This document shows positions 61,441 through 64,000 of a stretch of DNA of 64,000 nucleotides, in pieces. A program made the position numbers and the translations under genes. The stretch is from NCBI RefSeq assembly GCF_019145435.1, contig NZ_JAHSTS010000001.1, positions 2,308,001-2,372,000 on the forward strand, given 5' to 3'. The stretch comes from Pseudomonas ekonensis. Its GTDB lineage: Bacteria > Pseudomonadota > Gammaproteobacteria > Pseudomonadales > Pseudomonadaceae. How positions within the stretch are numbered: the first letter of the stretch is position 1; each line of letters begins with the position of its first letter. The notes under the pieces are model-generated. The model was not told where the DNA came from. It saw only the letters and a list, made by a program, of their open reading frames with translations, and searched no databases.

Positions 61441-62790
61441 TCACGTCAGCCACCGCTCAAGCCCCGATACCGATTCCAGCGACTCCAGGTTCCGCATTCG
61501 TTCCAGCAACCCTTCGGCCCGGTCCTGAGGCAACACCCGCAGCGCCAGGCTGAAGAACTTTTCCTCCAGCGCCGCCTCGCTCAGCGGATTGCCCGGCGCG
61601 CCCAACGGCACCTCGACGCACAGGCTGGCCTCACGCCCGTCCACGGTGCGCACGCTGACGACCGGCTCGCCATCCTCGGACAGTTGCCCGTCCACTTCAA
61701 GGCGAATCCGCGTCATCCACCGGGCAATGTCCGGATCGTCGCGCCGGGCGTCGTCGTAGGCCCAGAGCCGACAATGTCCATGCACCAGGCGCGCCGCGAG
61801 GGCGTAGGGCAGGCTCATCTGCGCCGCCGCCAGCGAACCGGTGTCGCGCCCGCCGCACATGTCCTGCAAAAAGCCGCACAGGCGCACATGGACGTCTTCT
61901 ACCTGAGCCGCCTCGACCTTGAGCTGCGCCATCAGCCGCCCCAGCGCATCGATCGCCGAATGCGTCCCGCGGCAGGCCGCGTAAGGCTTGATCGAACAGC
62001 GGGCGAGTTTCCACACCTGTCCCAGGTCCGCCACCAGCGCCGCCGGTTGCGCGGTGCCGGGCGCGAGGGTCTTGAGAAATCCGCCCCACACGTCGTCGAA
62101 CAGTTGCGACGGTCCGCTGATGCCTTCGCGGGCGAAGCGGGCGGCGAGCAACCCACCTTCGGCGGCGCGTCCGCTGTGCAGCTTCTTGCTGTGCGAACCG
62201 TCGTGAATGAAGGCCCAAAGACCGCCGCTGAAACTGCCGGCGATGCCCAGCGCCGATACGGTTTGCGTCACGTCCAGGCCGAGGATCCGCGCACTGGCCG
62301 CCGCCGCGCCGAACACCCCGCAGGTGGCGGTCGAGTGCCAGCCGGCGCCGTTGTGGGCCGAGTAGCTGCCGCAGGCTTCCAGCACTCGCCGGCCGATTTC
62401 GTAGCCGATCACCACGGCGGTGATGAATTCGCGACCGCACACCGGGCGCTCCGCCAACGCCAGCGCGGCCATCGCCGCCGGCAGCACCACGGCGCCGGAG
62501 TGATCGCAGCCGCCGGTGTCGTCCAGCTCCAGCGCGTGGGCGGCGATGCCGTTGAGCAACGCGGCATGGCCGGCGCCGACCCGCCGTGAGGTGCCCCAGA
62601 CCGGCACGGTTCCGGGTTCGCTGGCGAACAGGCGTTGCGCCTGAAGCGCCACGCGGCTGTCCGCCCCGGCCAGCGCCGCGCCGAAGGTGTCGAGGATGTG
62701 CCGCTTGGCCTGGGCCACCAGCGCTTCGGGCAGTGCTTCAAACCGGGTTTCGACGCAGAACCGCGCCAACCGCTGCATCGATTCGGTCAT
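61441..62790 (-). CDS. MmgE/PrpD family protein
   Basis: Protein of 449 residues, the length of the 2-methylcitrate dehydratase family. Family segments are HILDTFGAALAGADSRVALQAQ, AHALELDDTGGCDHSGAVVLPAA and GRAAEGGLLAARFAREGISGP. PrpD proper dehydrates 2-methylcitrate, but the fold also includes cis-aconitate decarboxylases and others. There are no prp genes here; the partners are two polysaccharide-deacetylase-like genes, so its substrate is probably different. It overlaps the upstream deacetylase gene by four bases. Confidence 0.85.
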   Translation of the reverse strand: MTESMQRLARFCVETRFEALPEALVAQAKRHILDTFGAALAGADSRVALQAQRLFASEPGTVPVWGTSRRVGAGHAALLNGIAAHALELDDTGGCDHSGAVVLPAAMAALALAERPVCGREFITAVVIGYEIGRRVLEACGSYSAHNGAGWHSTATCGVFGAAAASARILGLDVTQTVSALGIAGSFSGGLWAFIHDGSHSKKLHSGRAAEGGLLAARFAREGISGPSQLFDDVWGGFLKTLAPGTAQPAALVADLGQVWKLARCSIKPYAACRGTHSAIDALGRLMAQLKVEAAQVEDVHVRLCGFLQDMCGGRDTGSLAAAQMSLPYALAARLVHGHCRLWAYDDARRDDPDIARWMTRIRLEVDGQLSEDGEPVVSVRTVDGREASLCVEVPLGAPGNPLSEAALEEKFFSLALRVLPQDRAEGLLERMRNLESLESVSGLERWLT

Positions 62791-63674
62791 GTGAGGTTAT
62801 CCCGATAATGCCGCTCATACACCGAGGCGGGATGGTCCGCGCCCACCGCTTCAGCCTTCTGCGCCCACCATTGGGTGATGTCGGCGCCGCTGGCGATCCA
62901 CACGTCGCCGTGCCGGCGGATGCTTTCCAGCAGTTCGCGCAGCACGCCGATCCGGCCCGGTGTGGCGATGATTTCCGGGTGCAGGCGCAGCACGTAGCAC
63001 AGGCCGAACCGGTGGAAACCGGCGAAGTCCAGCAGCAGGTTGCCCAGCGTATGGCTGTAAGAGGCGATCCGCGACTGGGCCGGCGGCACGGCGGGGCTCA
63101 GGTTGAAGGCGAAGTAGGGTTCATCTTCCAGCTCGTAGTGCAGCGGCAGCTCGATCACGTCCGGTGCCGTCGGGTGGGCGAACGGCAGGTCGTCGCCGCG
63201 CCATGACGACGACCAGCGAATGCCTTCGTCGCGCAGCGCTTCGATCAATCCCGGTGCGCCGTTGCCGGCGGGGATGCGGAAACCGCGCGGGCGCTGGCCG
63301 GTCAACGCTTGCAGCGCCGCGCAACCCTTGGCCACGTCTGCGCGTTGCGCCGCCAGATCCAGGGTGTCGTAGTCCTGGTGGCGGTAGCCGGCGCAGGCGA
63401 TTTCGTGTCCGCCGGCCAGGATCGCGGCGATGTGTTGCGGGTTTTCCTCGGCGACGATGCCGGGGACGAACCAGGTGGCGGTCACCTCCTGTTCCTTGAA
63501 CAGCCGCAACAGCCGTTCGACGCCCCGTTGCGTGCCGTAGCGCCAGACCGACAAGGTCTTGTCGCGCCCGGCCACTTCGGGGGCCTGGGTGAGAATGCCG
63601 TGGATGTCGTTGTAGTCGACGGTCAGCGCCACGGCGCAGCGCTGGCCGTCGGGCCAGACGGTGGCGTCAGTCAT
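62787..63674 (-). CDS. Polysaccharide deacetylase-fold protein (PuuE/allantoinase-like)
   Basis: NodB-type protein of 295 residues. Core marks are AVALTVDYND (catalytic Asp region), ATWFVPGIVAEEN, and HEIACAGYRHQDYDTLD; the PuuE-like group cleaves amides such as allantoin rather than acetylated sugars. It is coupled to the PrpD-family gene (ATGA overlap) and begins 7 bases inside the end of another gene of the same family, so the three are one operon. Start ATG 63674 is used. Confidence 0.82.
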   Translation of the reverse strand: MTDATVWPDGQRCAVALTVDYNDIHGILTQAPEVAGRDKTLSVWRYGTQRGVERLLRLFKEQEVTATWFVPGIVAEENPQHIAAILAGGHEIACAGYRHQDYDTLDLAAQRADVAKGCAALQALTGQRPRGFRIPAGNGAPGLIEALRDEGIRWSSSWRGDDLPFAHPTAPDVIELPLHYELEDEPYFAFNLSPAVPPAQSRIASYSHTLGNLLLDFAGFHRFGLCYVLRLHPEIIATPGRIGVLRELLESIRRHGDVWIASGADITQWWAQKAEAVGADHPASVYERHYRDNLT

Positions 63675-64000
63675 GGTGATGCTCCTTGAGCCACCAGCGG
63701 GCGACGTCGCGGCAGGTGGCGAACCACACGTCGTCACGCTCGCGCATGTGTTCGAAGAGTTGTTCCAGCAGCAGGATGCGCCCTGGCTTGCCGGTGATTT
63801 TCGGGTGGAACAGGGTGGTCAGGCACAGCCCTTCGTCCATCGCGCCGTCGTACTCGCGCCGCCAGTTGTCCAGGGTCAGGGCGTAGCTGGCGGTGCGGTC
63901 CAGGCCGGACGGGAAGTTCGGCGCGCGGGTGTAGGCCAGGGAGGCGTAGTCGTCCATTTCCCAGCGGCCGGGGATCTCCACCAGCGGCGTGGCGTGGCCG
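63667..64000 (-). CDS. Polysaccharide deacetylase-fold protein, C-terminal part (start outside window)
   Basis: The frame is open to the right edge of the window. The last 110 residues show EIPGRWEMDDYASLAYTR and LTTLFHPKITGKPGRILLLEQL, typical of the same PuuE/allantoinase-like group as its downstream neighbour. It is the paralogous upstream member of the deacetylase pair. It overlaps the next gene by 8 bases. Confidence 0.8.
   Translation of the reverse strand, partial: GHATPLVEIPGRWEMDDYASLAYTRAPNFPSGLDRTASYALTLDNWRREYDGAMDEGLCLTTLFHPKITGKPGRILLLEQLFEHMRERDDVWFATCRDVARWWLKEHHHD

Noticed and set aside
61441..62790. Naming the MmgE/PrpD gene prpD (2-methylcitrate dehydratase)
   Set aside because: No prpB, prpC or acnD genes nearby, and it is coupled to deacetylase-fold genes; the family contains several activities.

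Overview
The window is a contiguous stretch of a Pseudomonas chromosome, most likely the P. fluorescens group (fluorescens/protegens/chlororaphis/koreensis type). The reasons are the high GC and strong GC3, the many REP palindromes of the GTGGGAGCGGGCTTGCCCGC and AGGAGCGAGCCTGCTCGCG types, the Pseudomonas-restricted DUF1652 family, and the aprA-inh-aprDEF-prtA-prtB-lipase exoenzyme locus that is characteristic of this group. I see no rRNA, tRNA, CRISPR array, prophage or insertion sequence.

Layout. 1-8.9 kb: 3' end of phosphoglucomutase, a pirin, an unusual UvrD-type helicase, a DUF1652 protein, then a four-gene set (an NTF2-like/AraC regulator, a PuuB-like FAD amine oxidase, a cupin and a PotF-like binding protein) that looks like polyamine or amine catabolism. 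9.3-26.7 kb: one long exoenzyme operon encoding the metalloprotease AprA, its inhibitor, the type I secretion system AprDEF, two subtilase autotransporters (PrtA, PrtB), two RTX lipases/polyurethanases (PueB, PueA) and a small exported protein. AprDEF probably exports AprA and both lipases, while PrtA and PrtB carry their own beta-barrels. A perfect RsmA/RsmE-type site lies on the aprA Shine-Dalgarno sequence. 26.7-33.8 kb: a DUF903 lipoprotein, a FAN1 nuclease translationally coupled to a nuclease-helicase, a zeta-toxin-like kinase and a PAS hybrid histidine kinase. 33.8-38.6 kb: a CPA1-type antiporter with a Yip1 protein, a DUF1348 protein with a TetR regulator, and phosphatidylserine synthase.

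38.7-43.0 kb: a Fur-box-headed ferrous iron operon efeU-efeO-efeB plus a second, cupredoxin-less EfeO-type protein (EfeM). 43.2-52.9 kb: an acyl-CoA catabolic region. An AraC-type regulator precedes acyl-CoA synthetase, SDR dehydrogenase, thiolase, acyl-CoA dehydrogenase and enoyl-CoA hydratase (the order expected for isoleucine/2-methyl-branched acyl-CoA oxidation). A convergent pair, 3-hydroxyisobutyryl-CoA hydrolase and a second acyl-CoA dehydrogenase, points to valine. 53.3-59.1 kb: a basic-amino-acid ABC importer, an Lrp regulator, a CtlX-type amidinohydrolase and arginine N-succinyltransferase, a coherent arginine/citrulline module. 59.1-64 kb: an HPP membrane protein, an MFS transporter, and a translationally coupled set of two polysaccharide-deacetylase-fold enzymes and an MmgE/PrpD protein that runs off the end.

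The points most worth a second look are: the (GxxxG)n helix at the N-terminus of the helicase; the loss of lid 1 in PueB compared with PueA; the coupled FAN1/nuclease-helicase pair; the orphan zeta-like kinase; the 131-bp tandem array of REP doublets; and the uncharacterised deacetylase/PrpD operon.
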